Positions 8,096 through 15,129 of a DNA stretch of 35,226 bases are shown one piece after another (position 1 is the first letter of the stretch; each line of letters starts with the position of its first letter). The notes below the pieces were generated by a model. That model did no database searches. It saw only the letters and a list, made by a program, of their open reading frames with translations, and had not been told where the DNA came from. The translations under genes were made by a program, and so were the position numbers. Where the stretch lies: contig MFXU01000051.1 of assembly GCA_001788965.1 (NCBI GenBank), forward strand, positions 1-35,226, written 5' to 3'. The stretch comes from Candidatus Peribacteria bacterium RIFCSPHIGHO2_02_FULL_51_15 (GTDB lineage Bacteria; Patescibacteriota; Gracilibacteria; Peribacterales; Peribacteraceae).

Positions 8096-10336
8096 AATCA
8101 ACGGTTCTTCAAAAGTTTCTTCCTCCGGTATCTCATCCTTCTTCGGCGGCTCACTGGCCGCTTCGTCCCATTTTCGGAGGCTTTCCTCCACTTCTTCCTT
8201 CGGCCGGCAGTATTTTTTTCGCGACGTCTCAATGATTTCCCGCGTGTGATCTTCCCCGATCCGAGGCACGTCTACGGTCCGCCCGGAAAACGCCTCGCGG
8301 ATCTCGCCTTTGACCGACATCTTGGTATAGAACTCACGGACGCCGAGGTTGATGATGTCGCGTTCCTTGAAGATCGGCTCGTATTCTTTTTCCAGCACTC
8401 CGGCATCCTCGGCGCCGACCCGGAAGCTGATCATGGAGCCGACGTTGCCGAAGACCGTCTGGCGGATCTTGCTGCTCAGCTGGCCCATGTATTGGTGCGC
8501 GATAGTCAGGTTCAGGTGATATTTGCGTGCTTCGGACAGGATCTCGTAAAACGTGTCGGTGGCGAAGTTCTGGAATTCATCGACGTAGAAATAAAAATCG
8601 GTGCGTTCCTCCTCCAGCACGTTGGCCCGGCTCATGGCCGCCTGGTACATCTTCGTGATGATCATGGAACCAAGCAGTGACGAGTTTTCCTCTCCCAGAA
8701 GCCCTTTACTGACTTTCATCAGCAGGATTTTCTTATTGTCCATTATTTCGCGGATATCGAAACGCGTCACCGGCTGGCCGATGATGTTGCGGATCATGTT
8801 GGTCGCGACGAACTGGCCGACTTTATTTAGCAGCGGGGTGATGGCCTCGGCGTCGAATTTCTCGGACCAGGCGGCGAACTCCGAGACCCAGAAGCTCTTC
8901 ACCACGTTGTCCTGGATCCGCGCCACGATTTTCTGACGGTAGTTTTTGTCGGTGAGCATCTTGAGAATCGACATAACCGTCGTGTTCGGGCTGTCTAAGA
9001 GGGCCAGCGTCGTGTAGCGCAACACATGCTCCAGGCGGTAGGTCCAGTTGTCGCCGAAAAGCTTCTTGAAGATGTCGAGAAAACCGATGGTGAGCTGCAT
9101 CTTGTAGGCTTCCTCCACCTTCTCCAGCGGATTGAATGCGATCGGATTCTGGATATCTCCCGGATCGAATAAGACCACGTCGTTTACCCTGTTTGTCGGT
9201 ACGAACCGCAGGACATTATCCACCAGATCTCCGTGCGGATCGAGTACGGCTACTCCCCGACCCCGATTCAAATCCTCGTGAACCAAAAGCTCAAGCAGTT
9301 TGCTTTTGCCGGAGCCCGATTTTCCGACGACATACAGATGCCGCCGGCGGTCATCCAGCCTCACGCCGAAGCGGACGAAGTTGTTGTGGTAATTCGTGAC
9401 GCCGAAAACGCTGACATCGTCGCCCTCGCCCTCCCGCGGCAGGTCCTGCGGCGGAGCGGATTTTCGTGCCAGAACATGGACGATGTGCGACACGAAATCG
9501 GCATTCGGAAAATGGAACAGCGTCGCCACTTCCTTGCTGCTCTGGATAAATGCGGAAGCATGCGTCCGTTCACGGAAGCGCTTGAGAAAGGACGTCGAGT
9601 TTGTGACGCCCGTCGCCTTGAATCCGTTGATATCCGAATCGTTGAAATGATAAAAACTGTTTTTTATGGCTTCCAGCTTGCGGCTGCCTTCTTCGAAACT
9701 TCGCGTCACATAGGTGCACCTGATGGAAACCCGGAACGGTTTCATCTGATCCTTGGTTTTCGCGGCTTCCGCCCGGACCGTCTGGATCCCCTTCCGGCCT
9801 TCTTTCCTGAGCCGGTCTCGGATACTGAAGAACTTTTTCAGCGCCGCCAGCTTGTAACGGATATTTCGCAAAAAGTGGTAAAGGGCGCTGTCCGGATGCG
9901 GCTCGACGATTATCTGGACCCAGACCTGCTCGCCGCTTTCGATCTTCGAGATTACGGAGAAAAGCCGCGACATGCTGTCTTCTTCAAATCTTTCATAAGT
10001 TTTGATCGGATAAACGTCGCGCTCTTTCAGGATCAATTCACAGCCGGCAAAATTGTTGTGCTGCGGATTGAACCAGGCGGTGTAGTCGTTGGTCTCTTTT
10101 ATCTCGGCGTCCGGAAAGGTGGCGTAGATCATGCCCTCTATCGTCTCCTTGTATTTCTCGTCCATGACGGCATAAAAATACGTGTACTGCTCGTAGCCGA
10201 AATATTCGAACGAAAACCGCTCGCGGGTGATGGTATTGCGCAAGCTTTCCAGCAAATCCTGGAACCTGGATTCCATTTTTTTGTTCTCATCCGTCCCCTG
10301 GGGCACGATGATGTGGAGGTAGCGCAGATCGGCCAT
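8093..10336 (-). CDS. VirD4/TraD/HerA-like conjugation-type ATPase
   Basis: A 747-residue protein. The N-terminal 300 residues carry no clear enzymatic motif. A RecA-like ATPase follows, with Walker A GKSGSGKSKLLE at about residues 338-346, then DPHGDLVDNVL, and Walker B FYFYVDEFQNF at about 580-588, followed by a sensor-like LNLTIAHQYMGQLS. This is the type IV secretion coupling-protein/HerA class of DNA-pumping ATPases. Stand-alone versions are frequent in candidate-phyla genomes. No relaxase or VirB genes are visible, so transfer of DNA is inference; a role in chromosome processing or pilus-linked DNA handling is equally possible. No transmembrane helix is obvious, unlike classical VirD4. 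The C-terminus is acidic and proline-rich. A weak promoter (TTTACA-17-AAGAAT) precedes the start. Confidence 0.8.
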   Translation of the reverse strand: MADLRYLHIIVPQGTDENKKMESRFQDLLESLRNTITRERFSFEYFGYEQYTYFYAVMDEKYKETIEGMIYATFPDAEIKETNDYTAWFNPQHNNFAGCELILKERDVYPIKTYERFEEDSMSRLFSVISKIESGEQVWVQIIVEPHPDSALYHFLRNIRYKLAALKKFFSIRDRLRKEGRKGIQTVRAEAAKTKDQMKPFRVSIRCTYVTRSFEEGSRKLEAIKNSFYHFNDSDINGFKATGVTNSTSFLKRFRERTHASAFIQSSKEVATLFHFPNADFVSHIVHVLARKSAPPQDLPREGEGDDVSVFGVTNYHNNFVRFGVRLDDRRRHLYVVGKSGSGKSKLLELLVHEDLNRGRGVAVLDPHGDLVDNVLRFVPTNRVNDVVLFDPGDIQNPIAFNPLEKVEEAYKMQLTIGFLDIFKKLFGDNWTYRLEHVLRYTTLALLDSPNTTVMSILKMLTDKNYRQKIVARIQDNVVKSFWVSEFAAWSEKFDAEAITPLLNKVGQFVATNMIRNIIGQPVTRFDIREIMDNKKILLMKVSKGLLGEENSSLLGSMIITKMYQAAMSRANVLEEERTDFYFYVDEFQNFATDTFYEILSEARKYHLNLTIAHQYMGQLSSKIRQTVFGNVGSMISFRVGAEDAGVLEKEYEPIFKERDIINLGVREFYTKMSVKGEIREAFSGRTVDVPRIGEDHTREIIETSRKKYCRPKEEVEESLRKWDEAASEPPKKDEIPEEETFEEPLI

Positions 10337-10418
10337 TTCAAGGGCATATTCTTCAGGAAAATGGAGAATTTGTAAACATCAGAAAATGAATCAAATATTA
10401 TGAAAATAATAAAGCGTT

Positions 10419-10590
10419 GTGGCACGGCCGTCCCGGCCGTGGGGGCATGGGCGTCCCCGCCCATGCGAAAATTCGGGCGAATCAAAACCGAAGCTTTCGC
10501 ACGGGCTGGAAGCCCGTGCACCCATGGGCAAGCCCGTAAAGGCCGCGTGGCGGCCCACGTGCCGCTTTACGCGGATGCCCATGCCACATC
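10419..10590. repeat. REP cluster family A between the ATPase gene and P1
   Basis: Contains GTGGCACGGCCGTCCCGGCC, GGCATGGGCGTCCCCGCCCATGC in part, GCACGGGCTGGAAGCCCGTGC, and an AAGCCCGTAAAGG/GGCGGCCCACGTGCC segment ending in CATGCCACATC. Outer ends GTGGC and GCCAC are inverted. With the P1 3'-end vestige it fills the 365-bp gap, in which I see no gene. Confidence 0.75.
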
Positions 10591-10610
10591 GCGATGGCCT
10601 TCTTTTTGAA

Positions 10611-10640
10611 TCAATAAACTTCCTTCAAATAACATTTCTC
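10611..10640 (-). pseudogene. Displaced 3'-end fragment of a P-family gene
   Basis: On the minus strand these 30 bases read EKCYLKEVY followed by TGA, the family's conserved C-terminus. It is cut off from P1 by a repeat containing GCCCTTCGACAGGCTCAGGG. P1 itself ends in the atypical CYVNTVF, as if its native end had been pushed downstream. Confidence 0.65.
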
Positions 10641-10731
10641 GCCCTTCGACAGGCTCAGGGCGAATCCTGTGCTCCGGTAAAAAGAGACAAAGGGCCTCAT
10701 CTTAGAATACGGTGTTAACATAACATGATTC
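10641..10731. repeat. 3'-end insertion unit at P1 (REP plus spacer)
   Basis: Starts with a REP-like GCCCTTCGACAGGCTCAGGG, continues through about 40 bases, and ends with the last codons of P1 as far as the conserved GATTCGC. The layout matches the two near-identical units at 19540-19631 and 33330-33420, although the middle part has diverged. Confidence 0.55.
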
Positions 10732-12387
10732 GCAATAAACGATTTCGGGGCGATCGGGTGAATAGCTTGTGGCAATTGGCTTTTGGCATTTGGCACATTG
10801 TCTATCCCAGAGCTTGCGCGGATTCCGCAGAGCCATGCGGTCCAGATGGCGCTGGTCGAAGCAGCGGCGCGGCACCGGCAAGCCGAAATCGCGATAAAAT
10901 TTCAGCTCCGCTTTTTGGATCTTGAAAAGCTTCCCGGTCACTTCGCACTTCACCGCCCAATCCAGTATCTCATCGGGGGTTTGATCGATCGCATCCGGAA
11001 GCTGATCGCCGGAAATTATTTTTTCCGCCTGCGGCGATTCGTCTACCGCGTCCCGCCAATTCCAGCCTTTGGCTTTAACCTTAGATTCTTCAAGCGGGAA
11101 ATATTCCTGGGCCACCGTTTCGTTGTAGCCATAAGGGCTCAGGCGGTGCGGAAAAAATTCACCGAATTCACCTGATTTCTTCATGTGTTCGATTATTTTC
11201 GGAACCAGTGCTTCGTATTCCTGCTGCGAGTATTGCTTATTGAAAATGCAATACTGCTTGTGTTGAAGGCCGATGCAGCCGAAGAGATCCTTCGAGCCGT
11301 TTTCGCAGTAACGACAGTAAAGAATGTTTGAAACATCGTTGGTGCAGGATTCGGAAAACGCGACGTTGTAGAAATTGTTCCCGAGCAAGTGATTTTCGAG
11401 TCCCAGCTCGCCGGGAAGTGCCCAGCCGTAGCAGTCGTAGCAACTTTTGGCTTTATGAAACCAGACGCAGTAACGGCAGTCTTCGCTGTAGGTGATGTCG
11501 TAGGAATCTTTGACGTTCCGGCTGTAGGAGATGTGATCGCCGGTGCAATTTTCGCTCCCGAAGCCGGCCATATATTTGTGCGGCAGAGTCAGACGCAGCT
11601 GTTCCCGTTTATTTAGCGCTTCCCTCCGCATCGCGGGGTTTTTGATCAAGGCAAACTGTTTTTCGAATTCTTCCTTCGAAACCGGTAGGTTTAGAATGTG
11701 GTATTTCTTGTTCGCCAGATTCACGCAACCGATACAGTTTGAGCAACCCTGACAGCTATAAAGCAAAGCTGAATCAAAACAGTTTTTGCAGAATTCCGAG
11801 AAAAGAAGGTTATTTGATTCATAACAATCCACGCATTCGTAGCAGCTCTCGGAATCGAAAGTGAAAAAACAGTCCATGATCCGGTGGCTGCGGTGGATGA
11901 AGGTGGAGTAAAGACATTCTTCGTTGTCGTTGGAAGCGAAGATCAGATAACAGTCCTTGTTTCTGGCCGAGAGATTGGTGAAATCGCTGTTCTGGTTCTG
12001 AAACCGCAGATTCATCGAAGGCAAAGGCACCGCGTGATGCAGCTCGTCCCATTGGTCGAAAAAAATCCGGTTAAAATCGAAATCCCGGCCGAAGCTCATG
12101 GGATCCCACTTATCGGAATGCCAGATATCCTGCTCGTAAACCTTGAAAGGTTTGTCGGGGGAATAAATGGACAGAATCGTCTGGCCGGAAAAATCACACT
12201 TACGGCGGTAAAGCCTTTTCTCGTTTCGCCAGGCCAGCCGTCTCTGCCTCCGGCAATCGGGGCAGAGCGTCGGCGGCGGAATGGAATATTTTTTACCGCC
12301 GAATACCGGAGAAATCATCTCGTAAAATTTTTGGTCCTCCTTTGGAACCGTGAACGCCGATTTGCATTGAGTGCAAGTTTTTTGCAT
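10702..12387 (-). CDS. Cys-rich two-module protein P1 (unknown function)
   Basis: I recognise no characterised homologue. This 561-residue member shows the family layout: N-terminal Cys pairs C5/C8 and C42/C45 (zinc-ribbon-like); module A about 133-240 with many CxxC steps ending GCVNLANKKYHILN; module B about 279-392 ending GCIGLQHKQYCIFN; a GEFGEFFP hinge near 408; and a C-terminal RNPRKLW followed by a four-Cys ribbon (C531, C534, C552, C555). There is no signal peptide or membrane helix, so it is probably cytoplasmic. It differs from most paralogs by a C-x2-C rather than C-x4-C start and by ending CYVNTVF instead of CYLKEVY, apparently through a repeat insertion. It is the only paralog with a long 5' leader, divergent from a TrmB gene that probably regulates it. 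Confidence 0.85.
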   Translation of the reverse strand: MQKTCTQCKSAFTVPKEDQKFYEMISPVFGGKKYSIPPPTLCPDCRRQRRLAWRNEKRLYRRKCDFSGQTILSIYSPDKPFKVYEQDIWHSDKWDPMSFGRDFDFNRIFFDQWDELHHAVPLPSMNLRFQNQNSDFTNLSARNKDCYLIFASNDNEECLYSTFIHRSHRIMDCFFTFDSESCYECVDCYESNNLLFSEFCKNCFDSALLYSCQGCSNCIGCVNLANKKYHILNLPVSKEEFEKQFALIKNPAMRREALNKREQLRLTLPHKYMAGFGSENCTGDHISYSRNVKDSYDITYSEDCRYCVWFHKAKSCYDCYGWALPGELGLENHLLGNNFYNVAFSESCTNDVSNILYCRYCENGSKDLFGCIGLQHKQYCIFNKQYSQQEYEALVPKIIEHMKKSGEFGEFFPHRLSPYGYNETVAQEYFPLEESKVKAKGWNWRDAVDESPQAEKIISGDQLPDAIDQTPDEILDWAVKCEVTGKLFKIQKAELKFYRDFGLPVPRRCFDQRHLDRMALRNPRKLWDRQCAKCQKPIATSYSPDRPEIVYCESCYVNTVF

Positions 12388-12403
12388 AGGCAGGAAATAA
12401 TTT

Positions 12404-12460
12404 GAGAGAGCAAGGAGCCGGGTTATTTATCCTCGCTCTCTCATGTTTCACACCTCCTTT
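12404..12460 (-). promoter_or_regulatory. P1 leader: strong Shine-Dalgarno, five-codon mini-ORF and hairpin
   Basis: On the minus strand AAAGGAGGTG (12460-12451), a near full complement of the 16S 3' end, is followed six bases later by a mini-ORF encoding MRERG and a TAA stop (12444-12427). The mini-ORF is one arm of a 13-bp stem (12430-12442 with 12404-12416, one G-U pair). P1 starts 16 bases beyond the stem and has no Shine-Dalgarno of its own. A ribosome on the mini-ORF would melt the stem, so translation-dependent control of P1 is a reasonable inference. Confidence 0.55.
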
Positions 12461-12496
12461 CTAGAAAGGTTGAAGATGCGGATTGCATGCCTTGCC

Positions 12497-12524
12497 AATT
12501 TAAAGCTTTTTATGATTAAATCAA
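12497..12524 (-). promoter_or_regulatory. Putative P1 promoter
   Basis: On the minus strand TTGATT, 16-nt spacer, TAAATT. Transcription would start near 12490, giving a leader of about 100 nt that contains the mini-ORF and hairpin. The -35 lies two bases from the palindrome at 12526-12550. Confidence 0.45.
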
Positions 12525-12525
12525 T

Positions 12526-12550
12526 AGTTTCACATAAAACTTGTGAAACT
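12526..12550. promoter_or_regulatory. Operator-like palindrome between P1 and the TrmB-like gene
   Basis: Perfect 9-bp arms AGTTTCACA and TGTGAAACT separated by seven bases. The right arm overlaps the -35 of the rightward promoter (TTGTGA, 12541-12546) and the left arm abuts the -35 of the leftward promoter. A further GTTTCACA half-site occurs at 12445-12452, just upstream of the mini-ORF. This is a natural binding site for the adjacent TrmB-like protein. Confidence 0.6.
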
Positions 12551-12569
12551 GTGAATATGGCTTTATAAT
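12541..12569 (+). promoter_or_regulatory. Promoter of the TrmB-like gene (leaderless)
   Basis: TTGTGA, a 17-nt spacer and a consensus TATAAT, which ends seven bases before the ATG at 12577. Three upstream Met codons overlap or nearly touch the -10 and are therefore not starts. Confidence 0.65.
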
Positions 12570-12576
12570 GATGTCA

Positions 12577-13308
12577 ATGGCTTACACAGTCCTCGAGTCG
12601 TTTGGTCTATCGGCTGAGGAAGCCGGTCTCTATACCGAGCTTTTGCCGCTGGGTGACGTACCGGTAATCGATCTGATCAAGCTGACCCAAAAACATCCAC
12701 AAATCATTTATCGTCTGCTCGATTCCCTCTCCGCCAAAGGTCTGGTGCTGACTGAGATCAGGAAGCACCGGAAATACGTCCGGGCCGAGGACCCGGAAGT
12801 ATTCAAAAAATCACAGGAACAAAAACTGGAGGCGCTGAAGGCGCTCCTGCCCGAGCTGAAGGCCCTGCAAAACAAACCCAGGGAAGCCACGGTCCGGGTG
12901 GCCAGAGGCGAAGAAGCGGTAAGGAATCTGCGGCGCCGGGCATTTGACGAGCTGCCCGAGGGGGGCATGTTTTACATTCTCAGCGCTTCGGGCACGAGAT
13001 TTTACGAAATTATGGGAGGCACGCTGGATGGCATTGAGAAGCACCGGGTGAAACGGAAGATCCGGAAACGGCTGCTCGCCTTCGAGAGCCAAAGGAAGAT
13101 GCTCGAAAAAAACGAGAAATGGGATTTGATTGAGATCCGGTATTTGCCGGAAAGCAACTCCGTGCCTTCGAGCACGAATATCTTCGGGAATACGGTTGCG
13201 ATTCAGATTTGGCTTTCTGATCCCATTGTCATAATGATCGAAAGCCCGGAAGTGGCTCAGAGCTACAAGGATTATTTCGGGAGTTTGTGGAAAACTGCCA
13301 AGCAATAA
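12577..13308 (+). CDS. TrmB-like transcriptional regulator
   Basis: A 243-residue regulator. The N-terminal winged helix (LESFGLSAEEAGLYTELLPL; recognition part HPQIIYRLLDSLSAKGLV) is typical of TrmB. A Lys/Glu-rich helix at about residues 70-105 precedes a ligand-domain start (VRVARGEEAVRNLRRRAFDE) and an alpha/beta region resembling the effector domain of this family (FYILSASGTRFYEIMGGTLD). The effector is unknown. It is divergent from P1, and the palindrome between them overlaps its own -35, so autoregulation plus control of P1 is likely by inference. I start at 12577 because TATAAT ends seven bases before that ATG. Confidence 0.8.
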   Translation: MAYTVLESFGLSAEEAGLYTELLPLGDVPVIDLIKLTQKHPQIIYRLLDSLSAKGLVLTEIRKHRKYVRAEDPEVFKKSQEQKLEALKALLPELKALQNKPREATVRVARGEEAVRNLRRRAFDELPEGGMFYILSASGTRFYEIMGGTLDGIEKHRVKRKIRKRLLAFESQRKMLEKNEKWDLIEIRYLPESNSVPSSTNIFGNTVAIQIWLSDPIVIMIESPEVAQSYKDYFGSLWKTAKQ

Positions 13309-13310
13309 CA

Positions 13311-13456
13311 TGATGTGGCATGGGCATCCTGCCCATGGGGACACGGGCTTCGAGCCCGTGTGAAACACCGACGGAGGATAGTATCCGATAAATTCGGGAA
13401 CAAATTTCGCATGGGCGCGACGCCCATGCCACCACGGCCAAGATGGCCGTGCCACA
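13311..13456. repeat. REP cluster family A between TrmB-like and DUF5667-like genes
   Basis: Elements GTGGCATGGGCATCCTGCCC, CACGGGCTTCGAGCCCGTG, GCATGGGCGCGACGCCCATGC and CACGGCCAAGATGGCCGTG, again bounded by inverted GTGGC/GCCAC. It closely matches the cluster at 1462-1601 and fills the gap between convergent genes. Confidence 0.8.
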
Positions 13457-13459
13457 GCT

Positions 13460-14320
13460 TCACTTAGCAAGCTCATCTTCAACTTTCTTTAGTCTCCTTA
13501 GTTGCTCTTTCAGGTTCCTGATTTCCTGCTTTTCCTCATTTTCCTGTTTCGGAACTACGGCTCCGGATCCGACTACCGAACCGGTACCCGACTGCGCTCC
13601 GGGTAAAGAAAGCATCATGGGCTGCGCGCTTTCCGCGCCGGTGGATTTCAAGTCTCTTTGGGCCTCCTCCGGTTCTTTGGGAACGGCAAACATAAGCGGT
13701 TCCGGCGTGTTTTCCCCTTCCGGGCTTACCCGGTCCGTCTCCGGTTCTTCACCGCCTTTTATGATTTTCGACAGATTTTCCGTTTCTTCCTTCACCCGTT
13801 CCTTGAGCTTGTGTTCCAATGCATTCCGTTTTCCCGAGGGCGGCAGAGTCTTCGCCGCACTGGCGGCCTGGCTCAGATCGTCGGTCATTTCGTCCAGAGA
13901 TTCAAAGTCCCAAACGCCTTTGTCCTTCATGGCTTTGGCTTCGTCGCTCCTCCGGTCCGAAAACTTCAGATAAGTTTCCGCTTGTTTCTCGGGAGTCACG
14001 GCGGTCTTCAGCTCTACGGTTTCGACGAAACGCTTGAGGAAATAAAGCTTGTTATCCCGGCCCACATACGGCGAGGCGTATGAATACGAGACCACCCCGG
14101 TCACGGCGATCAAAAAAGCGCACGTGGCACCGATCCAGATCCGGGTGAAGTGGAAAAATCTCGAGCGGGCGGATACCGGCTCGCCGTGAATCCATTGCCG
14201 GATGCGTAGCCGCATGATTTGCCGGAATTTTTTATCCGGATGCACCGTTTCGGTTCGCTGATCAAGCAAATCGTTGAGCAGTTTTTCATCGTTGGCCTGT
14301 GATTTCGGGTCGTAAATCAT
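13460..14320 (-). CDS. DUF5667-like membrane protein, probable anti-sigma partner
   Basis: A 286-residue protein with a cytoplasmic N-terminal segment of about 60 residues, one transmembrane helix at about 60-82 (IWIGATCAFLIAVTGVVSYS), then SPYVGRDNKLYFLKRFVETV. That last motif recalls the DUF5667 extracytoplasmic domain, which often follows ECF sigma factors in candidate phyla and actinobacteria. The C-terminal third is acidic and low-complexity and ends in a coiled-coil-like ENEEKQEIRNLKEQLRRLKK. Its ATG overlaps the sigma gene stop (ATGA), so translation is coupled. A role in holding or sensing for the sigma factor is inference from this arrangement; no canonical zinc anti-sigma motif is visible. 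Confidence 0.6.
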   Translation of the reverse strand: MIYDPKSQANDEKLLNDLLDQRTETVHPDKKFRQIMRLRIRQWIHGEPVSARSRFFHFTRIWIGATCAFLIAVTGVVSYSYASPYVGRDNKLYFLKRFVETVELKTAVTPEKQAETYLKFSDRRSDEAKAMKDKGVWDFESLDEMTDDLSQAASAAKTLPPSGKRNALEHKLKERVKEETENLSKIIKGGEEPETDRVSPEGENTPEPLMFAVPKEPEEAQRDLKSTGAESAQPMMLSLPGAQSGTGSVVGSGAVVPKQENEEKQEIRNLKEQLRRLKKVEDELAK

Positions 14321-15006
14321 TTGTGGCGGTTAAGAATCTTTTTCCGAAGCATCCCCAGGGACCGGTGGATCATGACGTTTACATTATTTTCCGAGATATT
14401 CAGTATTTTCGCGATTTCCTGGTGCGGCAGATCGGAAGCAAGCTTGAGCGCCCAAAGCGTCTGATATTTTTCAGGTAAAGTCCGTATTTCTTCCCAAACT
14501 TCGGTTATCAGCATTTTCCGGTTCAAGCCCTGCAGATCGAAGTTTTCCGATGGTTCAAAACCGGTTTCGGAAAGCTCATCCAGGGAATCAACCGGCTTTA
14601 TCCGGCGGTAATGATCAATCAGGCAATTGTTGGCGATTTTGAATAGCCAGGCTGGAAAAGAAGTACTGTCGTCCCGGAAGTTTTTGAGACCCAGAAAGGC
14701 TTTCTCGAAAGTGAGCGAGGTCAGATCCTCGGAGTCTTCACGATGCCGGAGACGGAAGAAAAAATAGCGGTACACGGGCGTCAGGTATTTTTCGAAAAGT
14801 TGGGCGAATGAATCGGGATTTTCGCGGGCTTTGAGCGCCAGATCCAGATCGGATGATTCCGGTGTTCCGGATGAATCTGAAAAAGAACCGTCAGTATCAA
14901 AGAAAACGCTTAAAAGCCTCATCACCTTACAAAAAAAGCTGAAGAAAGCGGAAGGCGGTGATATTCCAACTGACACTGGCATCTGACTTGAGTTATAAAT
15001 CAGCAT
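14317..15006 (-). CDS. ECF-type RNA polymerase sigma factor
   Basis: A sigma-70 family ECF factor. Region 2 is visible as FAQLFEKYLTPVYRYFFFRL...EDLTSLTFEKAFLGL followed by AWLFKIANNCLIDHYRR. Region 4 is LPEKYQTLWALKLASDLPHQ...EIAKILNISENNVNVMIHRS. It would direct polymerase to a small regulon, possibly released by the coupled membrane protein. The start is uncertain. The Met at 15006 has an AAGGAG eight bases upstream, one of few Shine-Dalgarno sequences in the window. A downstream Met at 14922 would give a 201-residue protein that still has both regions and drops a Phe/Ser-rich tail. Confidence 0.85.
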   Translation of the reverse strand: MLIYNSSQMPVSVGISPPSAFFSFFCKVMRLLSVFFDTDGSFSDSSGTPESSDLDLALKARENPDSFAQLFEKYLTPVYRYFFFRLRHREDSEDLTSLTFEKAFLGLKNFRDDSTSFPAWLFKIANNCLIDHYRRIKPVDSLDELSETGFEPSENFDLQGLNRKMLITEVWEEIRTLPEKYQTLWALKLASDLPHQEIAKILNISENNVNVMIHRSLGMLRKKILNRHK

Positions 15007-15025
15007 AAACATTACTCCTTACGAC

Positions 15026-15110
15026 CCGCGGCCTGAAAGGCCGCTGCTGGGTAATATTTTTTTATTTGATCCAGGCCGGGCGTTCCCGCCCGGCACTGCC
15101 CGAAGGGCAG
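15026..15110. repeat. Palindromes between the sigma gene and P2
   Basis: 15026-15049 is a CCGCGGCC...GGCCGCTGCT copy. 15073-15110 is the double palindrome GGCCGGGCGTTCCCGCCCGG plus CTGCCCGAAGGGCAG (family B). Family B recurs at 19454-19492, 21468-21504 and 23498-23534, always just downstream of a P-gene stop. Confidence 0.75.
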
Positions 15111-15129
15111 AAATTCGAAGAATCTATAT

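Noticed and set aside
9233-10375. 380-codon open frame opposite the VirD4/HerA-like gene
   Set aside because: Antisense shadow; all conserved motifs are on the minus strand.
12451-12466. Fragment of 16S rRNA 3' end (CACCTCCTTTCT on the plus strand)
   Set aside because: It is the complement of a strong Shine-Dalgarno on the minus strand; no further rRNA similarity.
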